Source: Paenibacillus gorillae (GTDB lineage: Bacteria; Bacillota; Bacilli; Paenibacillales; Paenibacillaceae). From it: DNA of 64,000 bases. Positions 53,311-62,414 of the stretch are shown one piece after another. The translations under genes and the position numbers were made by a program. Below the pieces are notes generated by a model. The model was not told the DNA's origin, ran no database searches, and saw only the letters and a program-made list of their open reading frames with translations. The number at the start of each line of letters is the position of its first letter. Position 1 is the stretch's first letter. The stretch spans positions 1-64,000 of the forward strand of contig NZ_CBVJ010000112.1 of the NCBI RefSeq assembly GCF_000513275.1, given 5' to 3'.

Positions 53311-53572
53311 AAAATTGAGTATCCTAAGTAATTATTGCAGTTACAAAAATTTCGCTTTACTTATGATACGGTTCAGCGAGATTAATCTTCAACTTTAAAT
53401 GTTGATTCTTCGTTGATTTCCCAAAATAATCTTCATTTGTTGATTCAATGCATATCTTCGTTCGAGGAACATTGAACTAATTATAGAAGTATGAGAATAC
53501 ATTCTGCGCGGTCACAATGTATACATATTCTGAAGCCAATTGTTGACTCCGTGTTGACTTTGAAACATAAAA
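53311..53572. other. Intergenic region with gene remnant
   Basis: The minus strand carries a short coding-like tract ending K-I-N-L-A-E-P-Y-H-K-stop near 53362. It resembles the D-V-T-V-E-P-Y-H-K-stop scrap at 51320 and shares with it the GATACGGTTCA sequence (53365-53375) and a nearby GCTTTAC. No intact gene. Confidence 0.4.
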
Positions 53573-53612
53573 AATACATCGCCAGGCCCTGTAGACCACT
53601 TGGCGATGTATT
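53573..53612 (-). terminator. Intrinsic terminator of the sulfurtransferase gene
   Basis: AATACATCGCCA (53573-53584) pairs with TGGCGATGTATT (53601-53612). On the minus strand TTTTTTATG follows. Confidence 0.85.
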
Positions 53613-53635
53613 TACAAACTTCATACTGCTATGTC

Positions 53636-54487
53636 TTACTCGTCCCCCACCGCAACCGGATTCTCCCGGTTGCTGCTCCAATCACTCCAACTCCCCGCAT
53701 AAAGCTTCACGTTCTTAAACCCCGCGCTTTCCAGCGCGATCACGTTCGGCGTCGCAGTCACACCCGACCCGCAGTAGACGATGATCTCATCGTCCGGCTG
53801 CAATCCCGCAAAACGTTCAAGCTGCGCCTCAACAGGCTTCAAAGCGCCGGCTTCCTCAAAGCCGTCCTTCCAGAAGCGGTTCACCGCGCTTGGAATATGT
53901 CCAGCAACGGGGTCGATCGGCTCGACCTCGCCGCGATAGCGTGGAGCCTCGCGGGAATCGATGATAGTCACATCATCACGGCCAATCCGTTCACGAACAT
54001 ATGCAGCATCCACCACAATTCCTTCTTGCACCTGAGGCTTGAACTGCTGACCCGCAACGCCCACTGGAGGCTCTGTCGACACTGCTTCTCCTGCCGCTTG
54101 CCAAGCGGCAAAACCACCAACTAGAATAGCCTTTTCCCCATCATGACCTAACCATTTCAGCAGCCACAGCAAGCGCGATGCCATTGCCCCGCCCTGATCG
54201 TCATAGGCAACGACCGTCGTATTGTTGCCGACACCAATAGCGCCTAGCTTGTCCGCCAACTGGCCTGCTTCAGGCAATGGATGGCGTCCGCCACGTCCGC
54301 CGGGCTGTTTTGGCCCCGACAGATCCCGCTCCAAGTGAAGATAGAACGCTCCTGAAATATGACCCGCTTCATAAGCCGTTTCGCCTGCCGATGGATCATT
54401 CAATAGAAAGCGGCAATCTGCAATGACGATTCCATTGTCCTCTTTTGTTTTCGCCGCTAATTCTTGCACTGAAATATATTGCACCAT
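53636..54487 (-). CDS. Sulfurtransferase, tandem rhodanese domains
   Basis: 283 residues with two rhodanese domains: an inactive N-terminal one (about 5-135, Y-E-A-G-H-I-S-G-A-F) and a catalytic C-terminal one (about 160-280) with the active-site loop Y-C-G-S-G-V-T-A. The C-G-S-G-V-T loop is typical of 3-mercaptopyruvate or thiosulfate sulfurtransferases. It transfers sulfane sulfur to cyanide or cellular thiols and is cytoplasmic, with no signal. It lies 38 bp downstream of the molybdopterin oxidoreductase gene, probably in one operon, which points to sulfur oxyanion or thiosulfate handling. Confidence 0.9.
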   Translation of the reverse strand: MVQYISVQELAAKTKEDNGIVIADCRFLLNDPSAGETAYEAGHISGAFYLHLERDLSGPKQPGGRGGRHPLPEAGQLADKLGAIGVGNNTTVVAYDDQGGAMASRLLWLLKWLGHDGEKAILVGGFAAWQAAGEAVSTEPPVGVAGQQFKPQVQEGIVVDAAYVRERIGRDDVTIIDSREAPRYRGEVEPIDPVAGHIPSAVNRFWKDGFEEAGALKPVEAQLERFAGLQPDDEIIVYCGSGVTATPNVIALESAGFKNVKLYAGSWSDWSSNRENPVAVGDE

Positions 54488-54524
54488 AGTTATCCGTCTC
54501 CTCTACACCATTATTTATGTACAT

Positions 54525-55793
54525 TTACACCCAAGCGTCATTCGCATAACCGCGTTCTTCCCAATAGCCGACATGCTCGCCTTCGATCAGCTCAATCCGG
54601 TTGAGCCACTTGACCGATTTGTACGCGTACATCTTCGGCACGATCAGGCGCACCGGTCCGCCGAGATCGCTCGGGATCGGCTTTCCGTCATGCATAACGG
54701 CGACCATCACATCATCCAGCCCTGCCTGCTCCAGCGTCAGCGTATCTGTATAAACACCGTCTCCGGAATAGAACTTCACCGTCTTGGCAGTTGCCTGAAC
54801 ACCTGCTTCACGCAGGAAATCCTTCAAAGAAATGCCTTCCCACGTATTGCTGTAAACCGACCAGCCCGTCACGCAGTGGAAATCGCTCACCTGCACCTTG
54901 CGCTTAAGCGCCACGAACTTCTCCCAGTTCCACTTCATGGGCTTGTCTACAAGACCATCGATGGTAAAAGACCAATTATCATTATTGAAAGTCGGGATTG
55001 GCGTAACCGTGTATATTCGAAAATTACCCCGTGCCCCTCCACCGCTTGGCGGCAGCGATGCAGGCAGCGGCTCTGGCGGCGGCGCAAGATGATTGCCGTC
55101 TCTCGCTAAGATCTCGTCAATGGAACCGCCCCCTCCTAGACCCGGTCCAAGCGATTTCCCCAGCCATTGAAGAAACGATGGCCCCACTACGACGGCAAGC
55201 CCTGCGCCAATCGACCATTTAATAACGGTACGCCGGCTATACACCGCTTGCGGTCCAGCCGCAGGATGAATGCCACGCCCGCCTACACCCACAACTTCTT
55301 CACCAGAAGCCGTCGATTCGTCGCGGATCGTCCTCCGCTGCGGCTCCTTGAGCCATTTTGCGCGGGTGATAGAGTGGTAAATGATATAAGGCAGTCCGAT
55401 CCATGTCAGCAGGTCGTGCACGACGAGAGCGGCATTAGCCCATGCGGGGCCAACCGCACGGAACTGCCAGAGCAGTATCCCGGAAATAAACCAGCCAAGC
55501 AGCAGCCCTAGCACCACCAGTACATTGAACCGCTGCCAAGGCTTCTCCCTCAGCTGCTTCCAATGCTTGCCCGCCAGCAGCAGATAGTAGATGACCGGCA
55601 TAATCGATGCGATCCCGACGACGATATGCAGTCCTTTCAGCCATACGCGGCCTTCGCCGAGAATGCCTCGCCAGAAGCCTCCGAGCAGTATCAAGCCAGA
55701 TATCGCCAAAATCACAACAATCCAACCGTTCCATGTGTGCAGTCTTACGAGCTTTTTCCCATACCCTTTACGCAATTTAGCCAGCCAATTCAT
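54525..55793 (-). CDS. Cytochrome-b-like membrane domain fused to molybdopterin oxidoreductase
   Basis: 422 residues. The N-terminal part (1-150) has four membrane helices with regularly placed histidines (H19, H56, H126, H140), like DUF4405/cytochrome b561 heme domains. A fifth helix (about 188-210) leads to an extracytoplasmic sulfite-oxidase-fold domain. Its molybdenum-ligand cysteine is C307 in D-F-H-C-V-T-G-W-S, followed by G-G-P-V-R-L-I-V-P and Y-K-S-V-K-W, as in MsrP/YedY. The fusion places electron delivery from the membrane and the catalytic domain in one chain. The substrate is unknown; methionine sulfoxide or sulfite are candidates. GGAGAGGGG precedes ATG 55793. Confidence 0.85.
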   Translation of the reverse strand: MNWLAKLRKGYGKKLVRLHTWNGWIVVILAISGLILLGGFWRGILGEGRVWLKGLHIVVGIASIMPVIYYLLLAGKHWKQLREKPWQRFNVLVVLGLLLGWFISGILLWQFRAVGPAWANAALVVHDLLTWIGLPYIIYHSITRAKWLKEPQRRTIRDESTASGEEVVGVGGRGIHPAAGPQAVYSRRTVIKWSIGAGLAVVVGPSFLQWLGKSLGPGLGGGGSIDEILARDGNHLAPPPEPLPASLPPSGGGARGNFRIYTVTPIPTFNNDNWSFTIDGLVDKPMKWNWEKFVALKRKVQVSDFHCVTGWSVYSNTWEGISLKDFLREAGVQATAKTVKFYSGDGVYTDTLTLEQAGLDDVMVAVMHDGKPIPSDLGGPVRLIVPKMYAYKSVKWLNRIELIEGEHVGYWEERGYANDAWV

Positions 55794-56026
55794 CGTATGT
55801 TCGCCCCTCTCCGCCTCCTTGGCGGTGACCTGCTGTTCTTAGCCTTATTATAGCAATCCCGCTTAACGGCGAACAACCCTGCCACAAGGCAGGGTTACCG
55901 ACCGCAGACCGCATATCCAAAGCCTGCCCTTACTTTTACAGCCAACTCCCCATCCTTGCTGCACATAAACCTAACCGCTAGCCGCACTAACCCTTATCAA
56001 GCCGCCAGTAAAACACCTAACCGCTT

Positions 56027-56779
56027 CTACCGGGTCAAAACAACAGGCCCCGCCTCAGTAATCGCCACAGTATGTTCAAACTGCGCCGACAGACTGCCGT
56101 CGAGCGTTCTCGCCGTCCAGCCGTCCATTCCGATATATACGCTTGCATCGCCGATTGTCACAATCGGCTCGATCGTAATGACCATACCCTCCCGAAGCCG
56201 TTCGCCCCGCCCGGCGCGTCCGGCAGACTTCGCCTGCGACGGCTCCGGCTCATGCAGCAGCCTTCCGATGCCATGGCCGACAAAGCTCGTAATGACTTTA
56301 TAGCCGGATTGTTCGGCGCATTGTTGAATCGCATGACCGATGTCGCCGAGCCTTTTGCCCGGAACCGCTTCCGATATGCCGCGGCTAAGCGCCAGCTTCG
56401 CCACTCGCAGCAGCCTTGCCGTATCCCGTGAGGGTGTGCCGATTGCATACGTCCACGCCGAATCCGCCTTCCAGCCATTCACTTCCGCTACCATATCGAT
56501 GGTGACGATGTCTCCCTGTGACAGCGGCACCATGTCGGGAAAGCCATGGCATACCACCTCGTTAACCGAGGCGCAAATCGCGTAGGGATAGCCTTTATAC
56601 CCTTTTTGCGCAGGAACAGCTCCCCGCTCCAGCAAGAAACGTTCAGCAAAACGGTCGAGCTCAAGCGTCGTAACTCCGGGAGCGATTCGTTTGGCAATCG
56701 CTTTGTGGCAGGCGGCTAATATTTGCCCTGCTTTTCGAATGGACCGGATCTCGTCCTTGGACTTCAATTCCATCGCCAT
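56027..56779 (-). CDS. map: Type I methionine aminopeptidase
   Basis: 250 residues, pita-bread fold metalloprotease that removes the initiator methionine. The metal and catalytic residues are visible: H78 (V-V-C-H-G-F-P), D95 (T-I-D-M), D106 (K-A-D-S-A-W-T), H169 (G-H-G-I-G), E204 (T-I-E-P-I) and the final Glu in Q-F-E-H-T-V-A-I-T. I chose ATG 56779 because GGGGGG lies 9 nt upstream and homology starts there (M-E-L-K-S-K-D-E-I). The isolated location, away from the ribosomal spc operon, suggests a second paralogue such as B. subtilis MapB. Confidence 0.9.
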   Translation of the reverse strand: MAMELKSKDEIRSIRKAGQILAACHKAIAKRIAPGVTTLELDRFAERFLLERGAVPAQKGYKGYPYAICASVNEVVCHGFPDMVPLSQGDIVTIDMVAEVNGWKADSAWTYAIGTPSRDTARLLRVAKLALSRGISEAVPGKRLGDIGHAIQQCAEQSGYKVITSFVGHGIGRLLHEPEPSQAKSAGRAGRGERLREGMVITIEPIVTIGDASVYIGMDGWTARTLDGSLSAQFEHTVAITEAGPVVLTR

Positions 56780-56865
56780 GTGAGGCATCCCCCCTATGAT
56801 CACCCTATTCGGGAAGGGGACGGAACATAACACGGAGTGATATCTATTTTGTGAAAATAAGAAAA

Positions 56866-56906
56866 ACAAAAAGGTCCTACATCTATATTGCCACAGATGT
56901 AAGACC
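56866..56906 (-). terminator. Intrinsic terminator
   Basis: GGTC-ACATCT and AGATGT-GACC pair with small bulges; the minus strand continues TTTTTG. It ends the 62-residue gene's transcript. Confidence 0.75.
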
Positions 56907-56921
56907 GTTATTATCCTGCTG

Positions 56922-57110
56922 CTATCCGACCGAGGAATTCAATTTGTCCATCTCATCCTCAACCAACATCGTCAGTTCATCCTCATATCCGCCGGTAATT
57001 CGGTACTTGCGAATATAATCGCGTACAAATTTACGCGGATCCTTCGGTTGAAAGATTCTCGTGAGTTCCTTCAGGCTTTCCTTGACCTCATTCTGGCTAT
57101 GCTTCGCCAT
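56922..57110 (-). CDS. Small conserved-looking cytoplasmic protein
   Basis: 62 residues, highly charged and helical (E-V-K-E-S-L-K-E-L-T-R-I-F, then D-P-R-K-F-V-R-D-Y-I-R-K-Y-R). It has no cysteine, signal or membrane segment. ATG 57110 follows GGGGAGG, and the gene has its own terminator, so it is very likely real. The amphipathic pattern suggests a small DNA-, RNA- or protein-binding adaptor; no family recognised. Confidence 0.65.
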   Translation of the reverse strand: MAKHSQNEVKESLKELTRIFQPKDPRKFVRDYIRKYRITGGYEDELTMLVEDEMDKLNSSVG

Positions 57111-57314
57111 GAAATCTCCTCCCCTATACGTTGGATGGTCGTCCTAAATAACAAAATCCGAGAACGGATGCGGCTCTCACACCGCAAAACCCCCGATCGG
57201 TGCAGGCAACTCCATGGTGAATGAGTCACAATGTTTGCATTTTTCTTACTATTATAACATTTCAGAACCGAATGCGAAAGCATTCAATTGTAAGTCCTGT
57301 CCAGAGCAGCAAGA

Positions 57315-57515
57315 TCATTGCTTTAGCTCGTCGCCAGAAACCTTGTCCTCCTGCGGTGCAACGCGTGCGGTTATCGGAGGCGGGATATCAATCGCAGTAG
57401 GGGATGAGGACAAGCTCTTCTCCTTGTAGAACATCCGCAAATATGCAAAAACACCAATAACAGCAACCAGAATTCCAAATGCTAGCATAATGATCGTTAC
57501 CCAGCTGTTAACCAT
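57315..57515 (-). CDS. Small single-pass membrane protein
   Basis: 66 residues: one membrane helix (about 5-27, W-V-T-I-I-M-L-A-F-G-I-L-V-A-V-I-G-V-F) then a basic stretch and a Ser/Pro-rich cytoplasmic tail. ATG 57515 has AAAGGAGG upstream, supporting expression. Function unknown; genes of this kind are easily missed in annotation. Confidence 0.65.
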   Translation of the reverse strand: MVNSWVTIIMLAFGILVAVIGVFAYLRMFYKEKSLSSSPTAIDIPPPITARVAPQEDKVSGDELKQ

Positions 57516-57666
57516 ATCTCCGCCTCCTTTCCTACCATGTTTATCGGCTTTTACTGCATTAGATTTCAGTCGTTCGAAAAATTGTCACGCTTCCATATAT
57601 AGGTTAGATTATATCCTAATTGGATATAAATGGGCAACCGTACGTTCGTATCATTTATTGGACAAA

Positions 57667-58122
57667 TTATTTCGTTTTTGTAACAATGCGGTACGTGCCG
57701 CTGCCCCATGCAATGAGCCGATCGTCCTCATCTTTCACAAAAGCTTGGAGTGTTATTGTCCTCCCGATCCGGTGTATGATCTCACCCTCGCACCTAAGCC
57801 GCCCTGCCTTGGCATTCTCCAGAAAATGCGTGTTCATCGTGGCGGTCACCGTCTTCTCATCCCGGCAAGCGAGCATAATGGCCAGACCCATCGCATTGTC
57901 CAGCAGCGACATAAGCACGCCTCCATGCACAATGCCGAGCAAATTGAGATGACGCCGATCTGCTTCCATGCCAATAATGGCTTTGCCCGCTTCCGCATGG
58001 ATCACCTCGCAGCCTAACTCTCCCCAGAAGGAGTCCTCGGCCCGTTCAGCAAGCATGGCCAGAAAGTTGGACGGCTCGGCATAGCGCTGCTGTTCATACC
58101 CTTCCTCCACCGACACGCGCAT
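57667..58122 (-). CDS. Hotdog-fold thioesterase (PaaI family)
   Basis: 151 residues. The hotdog signature is N-L-L-G-I-V-H-G-G-V-L-M-S-L-L-D-N-A-M-G, whose H-G-G and Asp form the active site, and the following T-A-T-M-N-T-H-F-L strand is typical of PaaI-type acyl-CoA thioesterases. It hydrolyses short or aromatic acyl-CoAs, probably to recycle CoA. It is 16 bp downstream of the acyl-CoA ligase gene and thus the last gene of the beta-oxidation operon. ATG 58122 follows GGGGG. Confidence 0.86.
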   Translation of the reverse strand: MRVSVEEGYEQQRYAEPSNFLAMLAERAEDSFWGELGCEVIHAEAGKAIIGMEADRRHLNLLGIVHGGVLMSLLDNAMGLAIMLACRDEKTVTATMNTHFLENAKAGRLRCEGEIIHRIGRTITLQAFVKDEDDRLIAWGSGTYRIVTKTK

Positions 58123-58137
58123 TCCCCCTTAGCTTCG

Positions 58138-60526
58138 TCAACTCCGCTTGTCTGTATCCGTATGTTCCTCCTCCAATAGCTTGCGCTTCAGCACTTTTCC
58201 GATCATCGTCTTGGGCAGGCTGCTCCTGAACTCATATACATGCGGAACTTTAAACGCGGCAAGCCGCTCCCTGCACCATTGATCCAATTCCTCCGGCGAC
58301 ACCTCCGCCCCTTCTTTGCATACGATAAAAGCTTTGACCGTTTCCCCGCGATAGGCGTCTTTCACACCGACAGCCGCAGCCTCCATAACGGCAGGATGCT
58401 CGAAGAGCACCTCCTCGACATCACGAGGATAAATGTTGAAGCCGCCGGCAATAATGACGTCCTTCATCCGGTCTACGATGGTGAAAAAACCTTCCTCGTC
58501 CATCGCTCCCAGGTCGCCCGTATGAAGCCAGCCCCCTCTTAACGCATACGCCGATTCCTCCGGATGGTTCCAATATCCCTTCATCACTTGCGGTCCCCGA
58601 ATGACAAGTTCGCCAATAGCGCCCACTGGCAAAAACTCGCCCTCAGCATTGACGATCGCCGCTTCTGTATCGGGAAAAGGCAGGCCGATCGTGCCGATTT
58701 TGCGTTTGCCCCAGATCGGATTTGCATGCGTTACCGGCGAGGACTCCGTTAAGCCATACCCTTCGATAAGCCGCCCGCCCGTCATCGCCTCAAACTGGTC
58801 CTGCACCTCAAGCGGCAATGCCGCAGAGCCGCTTATGCACACTTCGATAGAGGACAGATCGCTGTGGGCGGCATCTTTATGATTGATAAGGGCAACATAC
58901 ATCGTAGGAGCCCCTGGAAAAACTCGTCGGCTTCAGCCTGTCGATCGCTTGCAGCACCGCCGGAACCTCAAAACGAGGAAGCAACAGCAGCGATCCCGCC
59001 TTCTTAACTGACATATTCATTAACACCGTTAATCCAAACACATGGAAAAGCGGCAGCGCCGCCAGGAACTTCTCATTGCCATCCTGTGCTTTATAGCACC
59101 ATGCCTCTGTCTGCAATGTGTTCGCTACGAGATTGCGATGCGTCAGCATAACACCCTTCGGCGTTCCCGTCGTACCGCCGGTATATTGCAGCAGCGCCAG
59201 ATCATCTCCAGTTGCAGCGGTGACGACCGGCAGCGCTGAGCTTGCCCCAAGCAGCCGCTTATACGCAACAATGCCTAGACTGCCGTAGGGAATATCGGCA
59301 CGAAATCCCTCTTTGCGCTGTTTGAGCGGATAGAGCAGATTTTTCGGAAAAGGCAGTCCGTCCTTGATCGAGGTGACGATGACATGGCGCAGCTTCGGCA
59401 GCGGCCCTGACTCCGGATGCTCGCCACGCACTCGCGCCAACCTGGCGTAGAACAGATCAGCGGTTATGATCGCGCTGGCGCCGCTGTCAGACAGCTGATG
59501 CTGCAGCTCACGTTCGACATACAGCGGATTCGTCTGTACCACTACAGCTCCAAGCAGCAGCACGCCAAAATACGCAGCCACCGCCTGCGGGCAGTTCGGC
59601 AGCATAATCGCAACGCGATCCCCTTGGCTAACACCTAGAGAAATAAGGCCATTCGCCAAGCGATTCGCATCTTGAAGCAGGTTGCGGTAGCTGATGGATT
59701 TCCCCATGAAGTAGATTGCTTCATGGTCCGGATAGCTCTCTGCCGCCTTCGTCAGCAGACAGGCAATGCTGTGGTTTGGGTATTCCAGCGAAGCTGGAAT
59801 TTCCTCGGGGTAGCTGTTCAACCATGGCCGCGGCCGATCCTCGGATGAGGGGGCTTTAGGTTCATGATTGGGCTGATTCTCTGGTTCATGCTCATTTTTG
59901 AGTTGTGGTTCTGCTTGCTCGGGTTCTGGTTCTGGTTCATTGGCAAGTTGAGGTTCTGTTTCTTGCTCAGCTTCCGGTTCATTAGCAAGTTCGGATTCTT
60001 CTTGAGATTCTTCTTGGGTCTCATGCTCAGGCTCCTGAGCAAGTTGAGAATCCTCTTCTGGCTCACCCTCCGGTTCATGTGCAAACAGGAGTGCTGCTTC
60101 TTGCTCTTGTTCGGGCTCTGTTAAGACCTCGGGTTGTGACTCCGGTGCAAGCTCAGATTCTGCTGGCACTATATCGTCTCCAGCCTGAAGCTCACCCCCG
60201 TGCTCAGACTCCAATCCGTCCTCATTTTCGAGTATGGGCTTGGTGTCCGGTCCAGTCTCGGGTCCGGGTTCCTGCCCGGCAGGCTCGATATCGGATTCTG
60301 AAACGCCCTCGATTGAGGAAGCCGGACTGACTTCGAGCTCGTGTTCCTGTTCGATTGTCGCTTCAGTTGAGACGTCTGCCGTCTCGGTGGAGGAGCCGGC
60401 TACTACCGGCTGCTCCGTTTCCATATTCTCCTCCTGGGAAGACAATGTCTGTTCATCGGGTGCGGATTGATTCGGCTCCTGCCGATCTTCGGGTACAAGC
60501 GGCCGTTCCGGTTTTGACGGATCCAT
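58138..60526 (-). pseudogene. lcfA: Long-chain acyl-CoA ligase with 235-residue Glu/Pro-rich N-terminal extension, single-base frameshift
   Basis: From ATG 60526 the first 235 residues are a low-complexity acidic region of repeats such as A-N-E-P-E-P-E. Then a normal LcfA/FadD core starts (R-P-W-L-N-S-Y-P-E-E-I-P). AMP-forming motifs are Y-T-G-G-T-T-G-T-P-K-G-V, G-Y-G-L-T-E-S, W-L-H-T-G-D-L-G and D-V-I-I-A-G-G-F-N-I-Y-P. The frame breaks in a T5 run on the coding strand (58918-58922); with four T's it reads P-T-S-F-P-G-A-P-T-M-Y-V-A-L, exactly the family sequence, for 795 residues in total. It activates fatty acids for beta-oxidation and is in an operon with thiolase, dehydrogenase and thioesterase. 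Sequencing indel likely. Confidence 0.86.
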
Positions 60527-60541
60527 AAAGCGTTCCCCCTC

Positions 60542-62368
60542 CTACACAATGTATTGCTCCCCTCGAATGACGCGGGCGGCAATTTCCCTTTTCTTCGCTA
60601 CATTGTCGGCCAGCGGAGCCCGCATCAGCTTTTTCAACACGGACAGCTGCATCTGCAAGCCGTCGCCCCGCTCTAGTGCAGCAAGCGCCAGCTTAGCGTA
60701 AGACTCGATGCGGTCCATCGCCTCCTGGACGAATACTTCCGTCATCTGTATCGCATTTTCAGTTCGCGGCGTGATGGCAACTGCAGTTGCAGCGGCGGCT
60801 GTCGTCGTGACGCCCGTCGTGCCCTCCTGCACCAGTTTTTTCGTACGCAGCAGCGCACTCTCAGCAGCAAAAATCTGAATCATAATGTCCGCCATCGCAC
60901 AGAGCACCTCTTGCTCTTGATCCAGACTCGTGCCCAGCTTTTGCACAGCCAGCCCGCCTACGGTGAGGAATGCTTTTTTCGCTTGAGCGATTCGATAGGT
61001 TTCCTTCGCCAGCGGTTCGTCAAAAGCAGGCACCGGCATCGGCTGAAGCAGCTCGCCTTGCAGCGCTTTCGCTTTTTGCAAGAGCGGCAGTTCGCCCTTT
61101 AATGCTTTTTTGAGCAGCGTGCCTGGTATGAGCATCCGGTTGATTTCATTCGTCCCTTCGAAAATCCGATTAATCCGCGAGTCGCGGTAAATCCGCTCCA
61201 CCTTATAATCGCGGATGTAACCATAGCCGCCGTGAATTTGTACGCCTTCGTCAGCGACAAAATCCAGTGCTTCGGAGGCAAACACCTTTACCATGGAGCA
61301 TTCGATGGCGTACTCGCTGATTGCTTTTGCCGCCAGTACTCCCGCATCAGGGGAATCAGCCTCCGCTTCCGTCGTCTGGAGCGTACCGTCGATCCAGCCT
61401 GCCGTGCGGTACACCATGCTCTCCATCACGAAGGTCTGGATATTCATATCCGCCAGCTTCGCACCAATCAAAGGGTAGGATGAAATTGCACGCCCAAACT
61501 GCTGCCGCGTGTTCGCATATTGGGATGCGAGCTCAATCGTCTCTTTGGCCGCGCCTAGACAGCCCGCCCCCAGCTTAAACCGCCCTATGTTGAGAATATT
61601 GAAGGCAATATGATGCCCTTTACCGATTTCGCCGAGCACATTTTCGACCGGTACTGCCACATCCTCGAAGTAAAGGGGACAAGTCGACGAAGCTTTAATA
61701 CCCATCTTGTGCTCCTCGGGGCCGATGCTGAACCCCGGCGTATTCCTCTCCACGATAAACGCGGAAAAGGCTTCTCCGTCTACCTTCGCATACACGATGA
61801 ACACATCCGCAAAGCCTGCGTTCGTGATGTACAGCTTGGAGCCATTCAATAGATAATGCTGGCCGTCCGCCGACAGCTTTGCGGTCGTTTTTGCGCCTAG
61901 CGCATCGGAGCCGGAAGCCGGTTCCGTGAGACAGTAGGCGGCGATCAGCTCACCTGTAGCCAGCTTGGGCAGATAACGGCGCTTTTGAGCCGGAGTGCCA
62001 AAAAAGACGATCGGCAGCGTGCCTATGCCCGTATGCGCACCTACCGACAATGCGAAGGAGGAAGCCCGTGCCAGCGTCTCGGACAACAGTGTGGTACTCA
62101 CCTTATCCAGCCCGAGTCCCCCATAGGCTTCCGGTACATCGGCTCCAAGAAGCCCCAGTTCGCCCGCCTGCCGCATCAGCTTCACCGTCAAACCATAGTC
62201 CAGCCCTTCCAGCTGCTCGTCATGCGGCGCGATCTCTCCTTCGGCAAACTCTGCCGCCGCGCGAGCCATCATCCGCTGCTCCTCGTTGAAATCCTCGGGC
62301 GTCACTGTCGCCGATGGTAAAGCGTCTTCCACGACAAACCGGCCGCCAAATCGCTTTTTTTCCGTCAT
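60542..62368 (-). CDS. fadE: Acyl-CoA dehydrogenase (FadE type)
   Basis: 608 residues. The N-terminal acyl-CoA dehydrogenase core has Y-C-L-T-E-P-A-S-G-S-D and Y-I-T-N-A-G-F-A-D-V for FAD and substrate binding, then the helical domain with R-Q-Q-F-G-R-A-I-S and the catalytic region V-Q-I-H-G-G-Y-G-Y-I...R-I-F-E-G-T-N-E. An additional C-terminal helical domain of about 200 residues is present, as in the long Bacillales FadE. It catalyses the first oxidation of fatty-acid beta-oxidation. ATG 62368 follows AAGGGAG. It lies 46 bp after the thiolase gene and 15 bp before the ligase gene. Confidence 0.9.
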   Translation of the reverse strand: MTEKKRFGGRFVVEDALPSATVTPEDFNEEQRMMARAAAEFAEGEIAPHDEQLEGLDYGLTVKLMRQAGELGLLGADVPEAYGGLGLDKVSTTLLSETLARASSFALSVGAHTGIGTLPIVFFGTPAQKRRYLPKLATGELIAAYCLTEPASGSDALGAKTTAKLSADGQHYLLNGSKLYITNAGFADVFIVYAKVDGEAFSAFIVERNTPGFSIGPEEHKMGIKASSTCPLYFEDVAVPVENVLGEIGKGHHIAFNILNIGRFKLGAGCLGAAKETIELASQYANTRQQFGRAISSYPLIGAKLADMNIQTFVMESMVYRTAGWIDGTLQTTEAEADSPDAGVLAAKAISEYAIECSMVKVFASEALDFVADEGVQIHGGYGYIRDYKVERIYRDSRINRIFEGTNEINRMLIPGTLLKKALKGELPLLQKAKALQGELLQPMPVPAFDEPLAKETYRIAQAKKAFLTVGGLAVQKLGTSLDQEQEVLCAMADIMIQIFAAESALLRTKKLVQEGTTGVTTTAAAATAVAITPRTENAIQMTEVFVQEAMDRIESYAKLALAALERGDGLQMQLSVLKKLMRAPLADNVAKKREIAARVIRGEQYIV

Positions 62369-62414
62369 GCCGCCTATCTCCCTTCCCTTACCGAATATTA
62401 GTTCCACGGATCGC

